NCBI RefSeq assembly: GCF_000003605.2
Contig: NW_003158224.1
Coordinates: 72,402 to 91,459 of the forward strand
Reading direction: 5' to 3'
Source of the DNA: Saccoglossus kowalevskii
Lineage: Eukaryota; Hemichordata; Enteropneusta; Harrimaniidae
DNA length: 19,058 nt
Part shown: positions 17,953 through 19,058 of the stretch, piece by piece
Layout: the number at the start of each line of letters is the position of its first letter
Position numbering within the stretch: the first letter of the stretch is position 1
The notes under the pieces: generated by a model
The model's input: only the letters and a program-made list of their open reading frames with translations
What the model was told of the DNA's origin: nothing
The model's database searches: none
Translations under genes and position numbers: made by a program

Positions 17953-18800
17953 ACTGTAAAATCTGTATTTGAAGCTGTGGCTTCTATTAAAATGGTACAA
18001 AGCAACAAAGGAGATGCGGCTTCTATTAGAGCATGATGAATTTTTGGTTCTCAATTGTTAAACAAGCAGCCAGTCGGCTGAGATAGCTCCGCTGTTAGCA
18101 ATGCACATTTCAATTAAAGAACAGAAGATATCATTAGAAAATGAACAATATGTATAGTATCAAAGCAATGGGACTTGCTGTTTTCAACAAGAATTCAAAA
18201 ATATCACTTTTCACCCAAGATGACAAAAATAATCATCAAAATTAGATAATTGAAGATATCACCACGAAATTAACAAATCTGAAAGTGGTCCACATGTAGT
18301 ACCTATATATGTAATATAAAAACAATCGGACTTGCGGTTTTTAACAAGAACTCGAAAATATCACTTTTTACCAAAAATGACAAAAATATTAAGCAAAATT
18401 AGAGAATTGAAGATGTCATTACAAAATGAACAAATCTGAGAGAGGTCCACATGTAGTACCTATATATGTAATATCAAAGCAATTGGACTTGCCGTTTTTA
18501 ACAAGAAGTCGAAAATATCACTTTTTACCAAAAATAACAAAAATATTCATCAAAATCAGAGAATTTGAGATTTTGACATGAAATGAACAAATCTGAGAAA
18601 GAACCATCCAAGGTACTTGCATATCAAATTTGAAAAAATTCTGACTTGCGGTTTAGAAGAAGAAGTTGAAATTGTAAAGTTGACGACGACGGACAATCAG
18701 TAATATGAAAAGCTCTGCTGTGTCGACTTTGTCGACAGCGGAGCTAAAAAGATTGATGCGATTTCTATTAGGGATGCGCTTCTAATGCAGATTTTACGGT
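17953..18800. mobile_element. Older inverted-repeat element split by a nested insertion
   Basis: ACTGTAAAATCTG (17953-17965) faces CAGATTTTACGGT (18788-18800), 12 of 13 complementary. Next to the ends are direct copies of GATGCGGCTTCTATTAG (18013-18029), GATGCGATTTCTATTAG (18755-18771) and GATGCGCTTCTAAT (18773). The element at 18084-18746 lies inside and so inserted later. Confidence 0.6.
18084..18746. mobile_element. Helentron/DINE- or pearl-like element, copy B
   Basis: The same ends as copy A at 8771: TAGCTCCGCTGT and ACAGCGGAGCTA (18735-18746). Internal units beginning AACAAATCTGA start at 18272, 18429 and 18586, exactly 157 bp apart. The right end forms a hairpin (18711-18745: AGCTCTGCTGTGTCGAC, three T, then GTCGACAGCGGAGCT) followed by AAAAAG. 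Both copies also share GCTGAGA just outside the left inverted repeat, so the true left end may be slightly further left. Confidence 0.75.
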
Positions 18801-18834
18801 AGTATTTTCACACAAAAATATTGAACAAAAGAAC

Positions 18835-18999
18835 TTAAAGCGGGGGAGTCGTCACCTGCGCATGTGCCAGATGGCCATAGCGTGTTATTGTTTACAAACA
18901 AGCATCTACCCATGAGCCTTTGCGTTTTTAGCGTGTGTTGTTATCGTCGCTTGGGACTCAATTCCTGCGTGTGCGCAGGTGACAACTCTTCCGCTTTAA
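18835..18999. mobile_element. TTAA-flanked MITE
   Basis: TTAA at 18835-18838 and 18996-18999 flanks imperfect 24-bp inverted repeats. The left one starts AGCGGGGGAGTCGTCACCTG and the right one, read inward, starts AGCGGAAGAGTTGTCACCTG. The outermost bases (C and G) extend the symmetry. TTAA duplication is typical of Kolobok and piggyBac superfamilies. The 165-bp span has no coding capacity. Confidence 0.75.
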
Positions 19000-19058
19000 G
19001 CATAATACCACTTTTAAATTGCAGTCAAATTGAACTAAATCTACAAAATCATCTAGGA

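Noticed and set aside
17805-19058. Search for the first zinc-finger exon of RAR
   Set aside because: No CEGCK-coding stretch followed by a donor is seen on the minus strand. The region is filled by repeats, so the exon must lie outside the window.

Overview
This window is ordinary-looking nuclear DNA from an invertebrate animal, probably marine. It is AT-rich, has spliced genes with short exons and canonical GT-AG introns, and is crowded with short inverted-repeat and minisatellite-bearing mobile elements of the kinds known from hemichordates, echinoderms, amphioxus and molluscs. I cannot fix the phylum from sequence alone.

The main gene is a retinoic acid receptor (RAR, NR1B) on the minus strand. 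Six confident coding exons (17663-17804, 16131-16285, 12110-12295, 10965-11169, 9468-9626, 8390-8676) join in frame without a break into 377 residues: second zinc finger, hinge, the whole ligand-binding domain with its AF-2 helix, and a long F domain. The exon carrying the N-terminus and first zinc finger lies beyond the right edge. Exon phases, and the exon lengths 142, 205 and 159, equal what I remember for vertebrate RAR genes. A possible extra 54-bp exon (15168-15221) sits in the hinge/LBD intron.

On the left, on the plus strand, is the last exon (2898-3305) of a second gene. It encodes an RPAP3_C-type helical domain most like the dynein-arm attachment factor CCDC103. The two genes converge tail to tail across about 5 kb (3306-8389) in which I see no gene.

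Mobile and repeated DNA fills much of the rest: a hAT-like MITE with 8-bp target duplication (107-447); a near-perfect 63-bp palindrome (1351-1413); two related elements with short terminal inverted repeats and an internal array of about 150 bp, resembling Helentron/DINE or pearl elements (8771-9255 and 18084-18746), the second nested in an older repeat (17953-18800); two copies of a TA-flanked MITE (10675-10850, 12863-13077); a TTAA-flanked MITE (18835-18999); a 53-bp tandem array (14615-14806); CTCF-motif-like inverted repeats (13554-14048); and a 1.1-kb C-rich minisatellite about 50 bp from a RAR splice acceptor (16330-17490). The minisatellite leaves long open frames on the plus strand that are not genes.

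I do not see a new multi-gene system. The most interesting points are in the RAR itself (a complete phosphorylation-dependent SUMO motif in the F domain, loss of the vertebrate LBD SUMO site, a mostly but not fully conserved retinoid pocket) and in the repeat structures placed next to its splice sites.
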